Notes under the pieces: generated by a model
Databases searched by the model: none
Told to the model about the DNA's origin: nothing
Seen by the model: the letters and a program-made list of their open reading frames with translations, nothing else
Origin: Rhizobium sp. BK602
Lineage (GTDB): Bacteria; Pseudomonadota; Alphaproteobacteria; Rhizobiales; Rhizobiaceae
Direction of reading: 5' to 3'
Assembly: GCF_014195095.1 (NCBI RefSeq)
Contig: NZ_JACIBC010000006.1
Coordinates: forward strand, 372,001 to 436,000
DNA: 64,000 nt
Made by a program: the position numbers and the translations under genes
Shown: positions 25,101 to 33,289 of the stretch, in pieces
How positions within the stretch are numbered: position 1 is the stretch's first letter
How the letters are laid out: each line of letters starts with the position of its first letter

Positions 25101-25325
25101 GGCGTCGTGCCGCTGGTCACCTCGACCGGAGCCGGTGCCGAGATGCGCGCTGCCATGGGTGTCGCGGTGTTTGCCGGCATGATCGGCGTCACCTTCTTCG
25201 GCATCTTCATGACGCCGGTGTTCTACGTGCTGATTCGCAGGGCAACCGGCAACCGTCCGCTGAAGCAGCATCACAGCAACGACAACGATCATTCGGCGGA
25301 GGTGCTCCCGATCGCCGCCGAATAG
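22128..25325 (+). CDS. RND multidrug efflux pump, HAE1 (AcrB) family
   Basis: This 1065-residue inner-membrane proton antiporter has the usual length and layout of AcrB-type pumps: TM1 after MNISRFFVDRPVFAGVLSI, two large periplasmic loops and twelve membrane segments. The proton-relay aspartates are in TM4 (LAIGIVVDDAIVVVENVERN). The C-terminal half repeats the pattern (LMVLVGLSAKNAILIVEFA). The ATG at 22128 has a GGAGAGGG Shine-Dalgarno. It is co-transcribed with the adaptor. Closest in type to the rhizobial/Brucella BepE and AcrB group; drug range cannot be read from sequence. Confidence 0.93.
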   Translation: MNISRFFVDRPVFAGVLSILIVVAGLIGLRLLPISEYPEVVPPSIVVTAQYPGANPKVIAETVATPIEEQINGVEGMLYMSSQATSDGLMTLTVTFKLGTDPDKAQQLVQNRVSQAEPRLPQNVRDLGITTVKSSPDLMMVVNLISPDNRYDITYLRNYATLNIKDRLARIDGVGQVRVFGSGDYSMRVWVDPQKAAERGLAASDIANAIRAQNIQAAAGIIGQSPSVPGIDVQLNVNAQGRLTTPEEFGNIIVKSGSNGEITRLHDVARIELGAADYSLRSLLDGKPAVAVPVFQSPGSNAITISDNVVKTMNELQTAMPDGVKYEIVYDTTQFVRSSIDKVVHTLLEAIALVVIVVILFLQTWRASIIPLIAVPVSIIGTFAVMYVAGFSINALSLFGLVLAIGIVVDDAIVVVENVERNIENGLSPRDATYRAMREVSGPIIAIALVLVAVFVPLAFISGLSGQFYRQFALTIAISTVISAFNSLTLSPALAAMLLRDHHAPKDVLTRVMDATLGWFFRGFNRVFHRGSNAYGKGVGGILSLKSLVMIIYLALIGATYYLFQAVPGGFVPQQDKQYLIGFAQLPDGATLDRTDDVIQRMSKIALEQPGVEHAIAFPGLSINGFTNSSNAGIVFVTLKAFEERTTPDLSGGAIAMQLNQKFGAIQDAFIAMFPPPPVQGLGTTGGFKMQIEDRAGLGYQALDEANKAFLAKAYQTPELAGLFSSYQINVPQLFADLDRAKAEQLGVSVTDVFDTLQIYLGSLYVNDFNAFGRTYSVRVQADAKFRSHASDIGQLKVRSASGQMIPLSALLKVEASTGPERTTRYNGFLAADINGGPAPGFSSGQAQAAVERIADETLPKGIGFEWTDLTYQQILAGSSGIIIFPLALLLVYLVLAAQYESVTLPLAIVMIVPMGVLAALTGVWLTGGDNNIFTQIGLMVLVGLSAKNAILIVEFARELEFEGRTPVQAAIEASRLRLRPILMTSMAFIMGVVPLVTSTGAGAEMRAAMGVAVFAGMIGVTFFGIFMTPVFYVLIRRATGNRPLKQHHSNDNDHSAEVLPIAAE

Positions 25326-25366
25326 GGATGCCGTGTCGGGTAGTACCCTAATGCCCGGCATGGCAT

Positions 25367-25397
25367 GGGCGGGACCGCAAGGTCCCGCCCTCTTTCG
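25367..25397 (+). terminator. rho-independent terminator of the RND operon
   Basis: The perfect ten-base stem GGGCGGGACC / GGTCCCGCCC with a GCAA loop is followed by TCTTTCGTT. It lies 42 bases after the pump stop. Confidence 0.85.
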
Positions 25398-25573
25398 TTC
25401 TCGTGGGGCAATTTTTCCGTTTCGGCTGATCTGTTTTTCAAAGATTTTGATGCTCGCCCGCCAATTTCGTTTGCATGCTGACGCCATGGGTTTATCAAGC
25501 ACATAGGCATATTGACTGACGTACATCGGGCCGGAGGAGCTGCCCCGCTGAGCGTCATTGCGATGGAGGATGC

Positions 25574-26560
25574 ATGCATATCGCCATTATCGGAGCAGCC
25601 GGCATGATTGGCCGGAAACTGACGGTTCGGCTGGTGGCCGACGGTGGCCTTGGGGCGCGCGGGATCGATCGGCTGACGCTGGTCGACGTGATCGCGCCGC
25701 CGCAGCCGGAAGGCTTTGGCGGTAAGGTCGATGCCTATGCCGCGGATCTGTCCGCGGCCGGGGCCGCGGAGACGATCGTGGCCCAGAGGCCCGACGTCAT
25801 CTTCCATCTTGCCGCCATCGTCTCGGGCGAGGCGGAACTCGATTTCGACAAGGGCTACCGCATCAATCTCGATGGGACGCGGCAGTTGTTCGAAGCCATC
25901 CGGGCTGCCAATGCCGAGGATGGATATAGACCGCGCGTCGTCTTCACCTCGTCCTGCGCCGTCTTCGGTTCGCCTTTCCCGACGCCCATTCCGGACGATT
26001 TCCACCTGACGCCGCTCACCAGCTACGGCACGCAGAAGGCGATGAGCGAGTTGCTGCTGGCCGACTATTCGCGGCGCGGCTTCCTCGACGGTATCGGCAT
26101 CCGCCTGCCGACCATCTGCATTCGTCCCGGCAAGCCGAACCGTGCCGCTTCCGGCTTCTTCTCGGGCATCCTGCGTGAACCGCTGATCGGCCTGGAGGCC
26201 GTATTGCCCGTTCCGGAAGAGGTGCGTCACTGGCATGCCTCGCCGCGCTCGGCGGTTGGCTTCCTCGTTCACGGCGCGACGATCGATCTCGCGCCGCTCG
26301 GCGTCCAGCGCAGCCTGTCCATGCCCGGCGTCAGCGCCACTGTCGGCGAGCAGATCGAGGCACTGCGCCGCGCCGCCGGCGACAAGGCGGTCAAGCTGAT
26401 CCGCCGCGAACCGGACGAGCTGATCATGCGCATCGTCTCCGGCTGGGCTCAGGGCTTCACCGCGACACGGGCGCGGGAGCTCGGCTTTACGGCGGAAAGC
26501 TCGTTCGACGAGATCATCCGCGTGCATATCGATGACGAGCTGGGAGGGCGGCTGCCATGA
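25574..26560 (+). CDS. denD: D-erythronate dehydrogenase-like NAD-dependent epimerase/dehydratase
   Basis: This 328-residue extended short-chain dehydrogenase has the NAD motif IIGAAGMIGRKL (GxxGxxG) at the N-terminus and the catalytic SYGTQKAMSELLLADYSRRG region with Tyr and Lys (YxxxK form). It resembles DenD, which oxidises D-erythronate or related sugar acids at C2, and also L-threonate-type dehydrogenases. GGAGGATG precedes the ATG. It is the first gene of a three-gene operon whose next start overlaps its stop by four bases (ATGA). Confidence 0.78.
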   Translation: MHIAIIGAAGMIGRKLTVRLVADGGLGARGIDRLTLVDVIAPPQPEGFGGKVDAYAADLSAAGAAETIVAQRPDVIFHLAAIVSGEAELDFDKGYRINLDGTRQLFEAIRAANAEDGYRPRVVFTSSCAVFGSPFPTPIPDDFHLTPLTSYGTQKAMSELLLADYSRRGFLDGIGIRLPTICIRPGKPNRAASGFFSGILREPLIGLEAVLPVPEEVRHWHASPRSAVGFLVHGATIDLAPLGVQRSLSMPGVSATVGEQIEALRRAAGDKAVKLIRREPDELIMRIVSGWAQGFTATRARELGFTAESSFDEIIRVHIDDELGGRLP

Positions 26561-27441
26561 CCGACCGGAAGATCGCGTTCCTCGGAACCGGCTTGATGGG
26601 CGCGCCGATGGCGCGGCGCCTTCTCGGCGCGGGCTTTAATGTGAGCGTCTGGAACCGGGACCGCAGCAAGGCCGACGCACTGGCGGCCGATGGCGCGACG
26701 GTGGCCACGACCGCGGCGGAAGCGGCCGAGGGTGCGTCGGTGCTGTTCACCATGCTGACCAATGGCGGCGCGGTGGGTGAAGTCCTGTTCAACAGCGGGG
26801 TGGCGGATGTGCTGAAGCCCGGCGCCATCGTGGTCGACAACAGCTCGATCCCGCCGCCGGTCGCCCGCGAGCACGCGGCCAAATTGGCCGAGCGCGGCAT
26901 TCGACACATCGATGCGCCGGTTTCGGGCGGCGTGGTCGGGGCGGCTGCCGGGACGCTGGCGATCATGGCCGGCGGCGACGCCGGCGTCATCGACAGCATC
27001 CGCGACGTCCTGGCGCCGCTTGGGCGCGTCACCCATGTCGGACCGAGCGGCACCGGCCAGCTCGCCAAGCTCGGCAATCAGCAGATCGTCGCCGTCACCA
27101 TCGGCGCCGTTGCCGAGGCGATGCTGCTGGTCGAGGCCGGTGGCGGTTCGCGCGAAGCGTTTCGCGCCGCCATTCGCGGCGGTTTTGCCGAAAGCCGCAT
27201 CCTCGATCTGCATGGCCAGCGCATGATCGATCGCAATTTCGTGCCCGGCGGCAGCTCGCGCAACCAGTTGAAGGATCTCGACACCGTGCTTGCCGTCGCG
27301 CAAAGCCTGTCGCTGCATCTGCCGCTGACCGAGGCCGTCAGGGCGGAATTCGCCGAATTCGTCGAGAACGGCGGCGCCGAGGTCGATCACAGCGGCCTGC
27401 TGTCGCATCTGGAAGAGAAGAACGCCCGAGAAAAGGTCTGA
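26557..27441 (+). CDS. beta-hydroxyacid dehydrogenase (3-hydroxyisobutyrate dehydrogenase family)
   Basis: This 294-residue protein has the Rossmann motif FLGTGLMGAPMARRL, the substrate-binding DAPVSGGVVGAAAGTLA at about residues 122-138, and the catalytic lysine in GTGQLAKLGNQQ near residue 171. Family members oxidise 3-hydroxyacids such as L-threonate or tartronate semialdehyde (in the reductive direction). It overlaps denD by four bases and is followed seven bases later by the dehydratase, so all three act in one sugar-acid route. Confidence 0.85.
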   Translation: MTDRKIAFLGTGLMGAPMARRLLGAGFNVSVWNRDRSKADALAADGATVATTAAEAAEGASVLFTMLTNGGAVGEVLFNSGVADVLKPGAIVVDNSSIPPPVAREHAAKLAERGIRHIDAPVSGGVVGAAAGTLAIMAGGDAGVIDSIRDVLAPLGRVTHVGPSGTGQLAKLGNQQIVAVTIGAVAEAMLLVEAGGGSREAFRAAIRGGFAESRILDLHGQRMIDRNFVPGGSSRNQLKDLDTVLAVAQSLSLHLPLTEAVRAEFAEFVENGGAEVDHSGLLSHLEEKNAREKV

Positions 27442-27448
27442 GGAAGAG

Positions 27449-29233
27449 ATGAGCGACAAAGCTGGGAGCAAGCGGCGCCTGCGTTCGCAGGATTGGTTCG
27501 ACAATCCCGATCACATCGACATGACGGCGCTCTATCTCGAGCGCTTCATGAATTACGGCATCACGCCGGAGGAGCTGCGGTCTGGCAAGCCGATCATCGG
27601 CATCGCCCAGAGTGGCAGCGATCTGACGCCCTGCAACCGTCATCATCTCGATCTTGCCAAGCGCGTCCGCGACGGTATCCGCGACGCCGGCGGCATTCCG
27701 ATCGAATTCCCGACCCATCCGATGTTCGAGAACTGCAAGCGTCCGACGGCGGCGCTCGACCGCAATCTTGCCTATCTCGGCCTGGTGGAAGTGCTCTACG
27801 GCTACCCGCTCGACGGCGTCGTGTTGACGACCGGCTGCGACAAGACCACGCCGTCGGCGCTGATGGCGGCCTCCACCGTCAATATTCCGGCGATCGTGCT
27901 CTCCGGCGGGCCGATGCTGGACGGCTGGCACGATGGTGAGCTGGCCGGGTCCGGCACGGTGATCTGGCGTTCGCGCCGCAAGCTCGCGGCAGGCGAGATC
28001 GACGAAGAGGAGTTCATGGAGGCATCGCTCGCCTCGGCGCCCTCCATCGGCCATTGCAACACCATGGGCACGGCCTCGACCATGAATGCCATGGCCGAGG
28101 CGCTCGGCATGTCGCTCACCGGCTGCGCGGCCATCCCTGGCGCCTATCGCGAACGCGGGCAGATGGCCTATCGCACCGGGCGGCGGGCGGTCGAGCTGGT
28201 GCTTGCCGACATCAAGCCGTCCGACGTACTGACGCGCCAGGCCTTTCTCAATGCCATTCGGGTCAACTCGGCCATCGGCGGATCGACCAATGCGCAGCCG
28301 CATATCGCCGCGATGGCCAAGCATGCCGGCGTCGAGCTTCATCCCGAGGATTGGCAGGTGCACGGCTTCGATATTCCGCTGCTTGCCAATGTGCAGCCGG
28401 CGGGCGCCTATCTTGGCGAGCGCTTCCATCGCGCCGGCGGCGTGCCGGCCATCATGTGGGAGCTGCTGCAGGCGGGCAAGCTCGACGGCGACTGTCCGAC
28501 CGTGACGGGGAAGACGATGGCGGACAATCTGAAGGGGCGCGAGGCGACCGACCGCGAGGTCATCCGCCCCTATGCCGATCCGCTCAAGGAGCGGGCGGGC
28601 TTCCTGGTGCTGAAGGGCAACCTCTTCGATTTCGCCATCATGAAGATGAGCGTCGTTTCGCAGGAGTTCCGTAGCCGCTACCTGCAGGAGCCGGGCCGCG
28701 AAGGCGTGTTCGAGGGCAGGGCCGTGGTCTTCGACGGCTCGGAGGATTATCACAGGCGGATCAACGATGCCGATCTCGGCATCGATGAGAATACCATCCT
28801 GGTTATCCGCGGCGCCGGCCCGATCGGCTGGCCGGGGTCCGCCGAGGTGGTCAACATGCAGCCGCCGGACGCGCTGCTGAAGCGCGGCATCCGCAGCCTT
28901 CCGACCATCGGCGACGGCCGCCAGTCCGGCACCGCCGACAGTCCTTCGATCCTCAATGCCTCGCCGGAAAGTGCGGCCGGCGGCGGGCTTGCCTGGGTCA
29001 GGACCGGCGACGTCATCCGCATCGATTTCAATCACGGCCGTTGCGACATGCTGGTGGACGAGGCGGAAATCGCGCGGCGCAAGGGCGACGGCATTCCCGC
29101 CGTGCCGCCGGACGCGACGCCCTGGCAGCGCATCTACCGCCGCTCGGTCACGCAGCTTTCCGACGGCGCGGTGCTCGACGGCGCCGCCGATTTCCGCGAT
29201 ATTGCCAGCAATCCTCCGCGTCACAATCATTAA
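27449..29233 (+). CDS. IlvD/Edd-family sugar-acid dehydratase
   Basis: This 594-residue enzyme dehydrates 2,3-dihydroxy (sugar) acids to 2-oxo-3-deoxy acids using an Fe-S cluster. Cluster cysteines are visible in SDLTPCNRHH, TTGCDKTTPS and GHCNTMGTAST. The extended N-terminus (RRLRSQDWFDNPDHIDMTAL) is characteristic of the L-arabinonate and pentonate dehydratases rather than IlvD of isoleucine synthesis. It closes the denD operon. The 2-oxo-3-deoxy acid aldolase that would be needed is not in the operon. Confidence 0.88.
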   Translation: MSDKAGSKRRLRSQDWFDNPDHIDMTALYLERFMNYGITPEELRSGKPIIGIAQSGSDLTPCNRHHLDLAKRVRDGIRDAGGIPIEFPTHPMFENCKRPTAALDRNLAYLGLVEVLYGYPLDGVVLTTGCDKTTPSALMAASTVNIPAIVLSGGPMLDGWHDGELAGSGTVIWRSRRKLAAGEIDEEEFMEASLASAPSIGHCNTMGTASTMNAMAEALGMSLTGCAAIPGAYRERGQMAYRTGRRAVELVLADIKPSDVLTRQAFLNAIRVNSAIGGSTNAQPHIAAMAKHAGVELHPEDWQVHGFDIPLLANVQPAGAYLGERFHRAGGVPAIMWELLQAGKLDGDCPTVTGKTMADNLKGREATDREVIRPYADPLKERAGFLVLKGNLFDFAIMKMSVVSQEFRSRYLQEPGREGVFEGRAVVFDGSEDYHRRINDADLGIDENTILVIRGAGPIGWPGSAEVVNMQPPDALLKRGIRSLPTIGDGRQSGTADSPSILNASPESAAGGGLAWVRTGDVIRIDFNHGRCDMLVDEAEIARRKGDGIPAVPPDATPWQRIYRRSVTQLSDGAVLDGAADFRDIASNPPRHNH

Positions 29234-29298
29234 CCACAAAATGATCCAACATCGGCTGCTGCCCGTTAGCCGTCACCGTCAAGGGATCGTTAACTGTC

Positions 29299-31212
29299 GT
29301 GAAAGGCAGTGATGCAAGGATATCGGCAAAAATAATCCAGACTTTCCAAGTGTCCGGAGGGGGTTCGAACTCGGTGAAAGAGGCGGTATCAGGACGATCC
29401 GAACGGGAGTTCCAGCACCTTTTGAGGAGGCTGAAACTGGCGCTGGAGACGTCGCAGATCGGTGTTTGGGAGCACGATCTCAACAAGGATGAGGTGCTCT
29501 GGGATCAGCAGATGCACAGGCTGTACCAGACTGGCATCACGGAACGCAAAGTGTCGTCGGCGATCTGGATGAATGCCGTTCATCCCGACGATGTCGAGCG
29601 CGCCGCCGTCGAGTTCGACGTGGCCGTCAGGGAAAAGGGTCTCTACAATTCGCAATTCCGCATCATCCTTCCGGGTGGCGAGGTGCGCTATCTGCGTTCG
29701 CGCGCCCACTTCTTCGAGGGGCCTGACGGCGAACCGTCCTTCATCGGCGCGGAATGGGATGTTACCGCCGACGTCCTGCTCAATCGCGAGCTGACCAATC
29801 AGAAGGCCGTCGCCGAAGCCCGTGCTGTCGCGCTGGAGCAGAGCCAGGCGCGCATCGAGCACGCCGCCGACCACGACTATCTGACAGGTCTTCCCAACCG
29901 CCGTTATTTCGATCGCCGGCTGGCGGAACTGTGCGCCGATAAAGCGGTGCGGACGCTCACTGTTCTCCATATCGATCTCGATGGTTTCAAGCAGATCAAC
30001 GACAAATGGGGCCACGCGGCCGGCGATACGACGCTGGAAGTGATCGCGGCCCGAATCTCCGGCGCAACTGCGTCGGGCGATATGGTCGCGCGCATCGGTG
30101 GCGACGAATTCGTCGCGGTGCTGGTCGATGTCGAGACGGCGGAAGATGCCGGAACCATTGCCGAAGAGATGCTGCTGCAAGTTCGGCGCCACATACGTTT
30201 CGGCTCCGAGACGCTGCAGATGGGCGCCTCGATCGGTGCTGCCTGGAGCCCCATCGAAGAAGCGGGCAATCTGCTGGCGGAATCCGACATCGCTCTCTAT
30301 CAGGCCAAGAAACTCGGCCGCAACCGCGTGGAGTTCTTTACGCCGAAGCTGCAAACCGACCTGCAGGCCGAGCGGAAATTGGCGGAAGAACTGCGCCTGG
30401 CCCTGACGCGCAACGAAATCGTGCCGTTCTACCAGCTGCAAGTGGACGCACACAGCCGTCGGATCATTGGCCTGGAAGCCCTGGCGCGCTGGCAGCATCC
30501 GGAAAGAGGGCTGTTGCCGCCTGCCGCATTCCTGCGCGTGGCGGACGAATGCGGGCTGACGGCGGAGATCGACGCGGCCATCCTCAATCGAGCGCTGCTC
30601 GACCGCGTCACCTGGACCTCGCAAGGGCTGAAGCCGCCGCGTATCGCCGTCAATATCTCCGCCAGCCGCCTTGCCGATCCGGCATTGATCGAACGGCTGC
30701 AGGCGTTGGACATACCGCGTCACGCCATCGTCTTCGAGCTGATCGAGACGATCTTTCTCGATGATCCCGATGCCAGGCTGCTTGCCAATATCGATGCGAT
30801 CAAGCGCATGGGCATCGAGATCGAAATCGATGATTTCGGCTCCGGCCATGCGTCGCTGATCGGGCTGGTGAAGCTGAAGCCGACGCGGCTGAAGATCGAC
30901 CGGCAATTGGTGACGGCGATCACCGACTCCGACGAGCAGCGGCGCCTTGTCGGCTCGATCGTGGAGATTGCGAAAGCCCTCAGCGTCGCTGTCATCGCCG
31001 AGGGCGTGGAGACCGAGGCGCATGCCCGGCTTCTGGCGCATGCCGGCTGCGATGGGCTGCAGGGTTACGCGATCGGATATCCTTCGCCCGTCAGCGAGAT
31101 TGCCGCACTGCTGATGGCGGCGCGGAAATCCGGTGCGAAACGGCCTGTTGCCGGCACGGAGCGTGGCCGCAAGCCTAGGGGATCTGCAAGAAAGCAATCA
31201 ACCCGTAGCTGA
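29299..31212 (+). CDS. PAS-GGDEF-EAL cyclic-di-GMP signalling protein
   Basis: This protein of up to 637 residues has an N-terminal PAS fold (about 35-160, EHDLNKDEVLWDQQMHRLYQ), a diguanylate cyclase domain with an intact GGDEF (RIGGDEFVAVLVD, near residue 266) and a phosphodiesterase domain with intact EALARW near 392, EIDDFGSGHASL and VIAEGVETEAH. All residues needed for both activities are visible. No signal peptide or membrane segment is seen, so it is cytoplasmic. The GTG at 29299 has no clear Shine-Dalgarno; the GTG at 29374, after GGAGGGGG, is a better-supported start. Confidence 0.9.
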   Translation: MKGSDARISAKIIQTFQVSGGGSNSVKEAVSGRSEREFQHLLRRLKLALETSQIGVWEHDLNKDEVLWDQQMHRLYQTGITERKVSSAIWMNAVHPDDVERAAVEFDVAVREKGLYNSQFRIILPGGEVRYLRSRAHFFEGPDGEPSFIGAEWDVTADVLLNRELTNQKAVAEARAVALEQSQARIEHAADHDYLTGLPNRRYFDRRLAELCADKAVRTLTVLHIDLDGFKQINDKWGHAAGDTTLEVIAARISGATASGDMVARIGGDEFVAVLVDVETAEDAGTIAEEMLLQVRRHIRFGSETLQMGASIGAAWSPIEEAGNLLAESDIALYQAKKLGRNRVEFFTPKLQTDLQAERKLAEELRLALTRNEIVPFYQLQVDAHSRRIIGLEALARWQHPERGLLPPAAFLRVADECGLTAEIDAAILNRALLDRVTWTSQGLKPPRIAVNISASRLADPALIERLQALDIPRHAIVFELIETIFLDDPDARLLANIDAIKRMGIEIEIDDFGSGHASLIGLVKLKPTRLKIDRQLVTAITDSDEQRRLVGSIVEIAKALSVAVIAEGVETEAHARLLAHAGCDGLQGYAIGYPSPVSEIAALLMAARKSGAKRPVAGTERGRKPRGSARKQSTRS

Positions 31213-32185
31213 TGACGCCGAGCATCAGCAGCGACAGCATGGCCGCCGCGATCACCCGGCCGCCGGCGTGGGCGACGGAGCGGATATTGACCGACAGTCC
31301 GAGCGCCGCCATGGCGATGACAGTCAATATGTTCGAAACCAGCGCCATCGGTGTCAGCAGTGCGTCGGGGATCAGGCCAAAGGAGCGGAGTGCCATCAAC
31401 CCCAGAAAGCCGCAGATGAACCAGGGGACGAGCGGGCGGCGATGCGCGGTGGTGGGAGCTTCGGTCTTCGTGATGATGCCAAGCAGGAAGATCACCGGTC
31501 CGAGCATCAGCACGCGGATGAGCTTGACGATCGTGCCGGTCTGCACGGCCAGCAGGCCCACCGGTGCGGTCGCTGCCAGGACCTGCGGAACGGCGTAGAC
31601 GGTCAGGCCGGCCAGTATCCCATATTGCGGCGCGCTCATGCCGGCATGGAAATAAAGCAGCGGCAGCAGGAAGACGGCGGCGACACCGAGGACTGCGGTG
31701 AAGGCGAGGGCGGCGGCCGTCTCCTGCGAGCCGGCCTCGATCACCGGGGCGACCGCGACGATGGCCGAATTGCCGCAGATGGAATTGCCGCAGGCGATCA
31801 GCGTGGCCAGCTTCGGCGGCAGGCCGAGCAGCCGGCCGGTCGCATAGGTCGCGGCGATCGACAGCACGACGACGAGGGCAATGCCCGCGATCAGCCAGAC
31901 GCCGGCCTGATCGATCGCCGACAAGCTGATCGAGGCTCCGAGCAGGACGATGGCGATTTCCAGCAGGATCTTGGCACTGAAATCGATGCCGGGGCGCGTG
32001 GCGGGTGCAAGGGGCCTTACGGTGCAGACGAGGATGCCGAGAGCGATGGCGAGCACCAGGCTTTCGATCCACCGGCCGCCGAGAATGCTCAGTTCCATAT
32101 GCTCGCCGGCATAGGCCAGAAGCGCCACCGCGCCGGTAAGGGCCAGACCGGGGAGAAGGACGTTGATCCGTTGGGAAAGAGGCAT
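31175..32185 (-). CDS. YeiH/PSE-family putative sulfate exporter
   Basis: This 336-residue inner-membrane protein has about ten hydrophobic segments and the family repeats GALALGILVC-like and IACGNSICGNSAIVAVAPVI. The latter signature is typical of the YeiH/UPF0324 family, linked to export of sulfate or sulfur compounds. The start at 32185 (MPLSQRINVLLPG) fits the family; the upstream frame does not. Its last 38 bases overlap the convergent GGDEF-EAL gene. It is divergent from a LysR regulator, as yeiH is from yeiE in enterobacteria. Confidence 0.88.
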   Translation of the reverse strand: MPLSQRINVLLPGLALTGAVALLAYAGEHMELSILGGRWIESLVLAIALGILVCTVRPLAPATRPGIDFSAKILLEIAIVLLGASISLSAIDQAGVWLIAGIALVVVLSIAATYATGRLLGLPPKLATLIACGNSICGNSAIVAVAPVIEAGSQETAAALAFTAVLGVAAVFLLPLLYFHAGMSAPQYGILAGLTVYAVPQVLAATAPVGLLAVQTGTIVKLIRVLMLGPVIFLLGIITKTEAPTTAHRRPLVPWFICGFLGLMALRSFGLIPDALLTPMALVSNILTVIAMAALGLSVNIRSVAHAGGRVIAAAMLSLLMLGVISYGLIAFLQIP

Positions 32186-32301
32186 GCGGCACCGCCATTC
32201 GGCTTTTCGGAATTTGCTGTGCCGGGAAAGTCTCATCTCCCGATGTCGACATCCATCGAATATTATCCTATGTTTCATTCGATAAATTAGAATGATTTCC
32301 C

Positions 32302-33183
32302 ATGACATTCGAGCAGCTCGCAATTTTCGTCGCCGTCGCGGAGCGGGAGCATCTGACCCATGCCGCCGAGGCGATTCATCTGACGCCTTCGGCGGTCAGC
32401 ACGGCGATCAAGAACCTCGAGGCCTATTATGGCGTCGAGCTATTTCATCGCGTCGGCCGGCGGATCGAGCTGACCGAGACCGGCCGCATCTTCCTCGGCG
32501 AAGCCAGGGCGACGCTGGCGCGGGTTCGCTCGGCCGAGCTGATGCTCACCGAACTCGGCGGCCTGCAGCGCGGCCGGCTCAGCCTGCGCGCCAGCCAGAC
32601 CATCGCCAGCTATTGGCTGCCGCCGATCCTGATGCGTTTCCGCCGAGACTATCCCGGCATCGATCTCGACCTGACGATCGGCAATACCCGCACTGTCACC
32701 GAAGCGGTCATCGAAGGCTCCGCCGAGCTCGGCTTCGTCGAAGGGGAGGTGGATGCGCCGGTCCTGTCCATGAAGATCGTCGCGCAGGATGCGCTCGTCA
32801 TCGTCGTACCGCCGGATCACCCCTGGGCGGACGGCGCCAAGCTTTGCGCGTCCGACCTTGCCACCGGGACGTCATGGGTGATGCGCGAGGAAGGCTCGGG
32901 TACGCGGTCCGAGTTCGAGAATGCGATCCTCAAGCTCGGGGTGTCGTCGCGCGATCTCAACGTGGCCCTGGTGCTGCCATCGAACGAGGCGGTGCTGTCG
33001 GCGGTCTGCGCCGGGCAGAGTGCCGCCGCCATTTCCAGTGCTGCGGCGGCGGCCTATCGCGGGCAGGGCCTGCTGGTGCGGGCCGCCTTCGATCTGCCCG
33101 CCCGCAGCTTTCGCCTGCTGCGTCACAAGGAGCGTCATGCCAGCAAGGCGGCGCTGACGCTGGAAGCCATGTGCAGGGGTTAG
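32302..33183 (+). CDS. LysR-family regulator (YeiE/CysB-like partner of YeiH)
   Basis: This 293-residue LysR protein has the helix-turn-helix LTHAAEAIHLTPSAVSTAIK and a ligand domain starting at about 90 (GRLSLRASQTIASYWLPPIL). The latter is typical of the CbbR/YeiE branch. It is divergent from the YeiH exporter with a 116-base AT-rich gap, so it probably activates that gene in response to a sulfur or other oxyanion signal. Confidence 0.88.
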   Translation: MTFEQLAIFVAVAEREHLTHAAEAIHLTPSAVSTAIKNLEAYYGVELFHRVGRRIELTETGRIFLGEARATLARVRSAELMLTELGGLQRGRLSLRASQTIASYWLPPILMRFRRDYPGIDLDLTIGNTRTVTEAVIEGSAELGFVEGEVDAPVLSMKIVAQDALVIVVPPDHPWADGAKLCASDLATGTSWVMREEGSGTRSEFENAILKLGVSSRDLNVALVLPSNEAVLSAVCAGQSAAAISSAAAAAYRGQGLLVRAAFDLPARSFRLLRHKERHASKAALTLEAMCRG

Positions 33184-33289
33184 AGCAATTCCAGGAAAAG
33201 TGTGCAGCGGTTTTCCGTCCGGAATTGCGTAGAGGCAAAGAGCGAGAACAGATTTGCGATTCCATGAAACGCAGGCCTGTTCTCGCTCA
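33182..33289. repeat. RIME-like intergenic palindromic repeat
   Basis: This 108-base element has two consecutive palindromes. The first runs from AGAGCAATTCC to GGAATTGCG and encloses GGAAAA/TTTTCC arms. The second has arms GAGCGAGAACAG (33240-33251) and CTGTTCTCGCTC (33277-33288). This is the layout of the rhizobial intergenic mosaic elements. It fills the gap between the convergent LysR and DeoR genes and overlaps the DeoR stop codon, so it may also end both transcripts. Confidence 0.8.
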
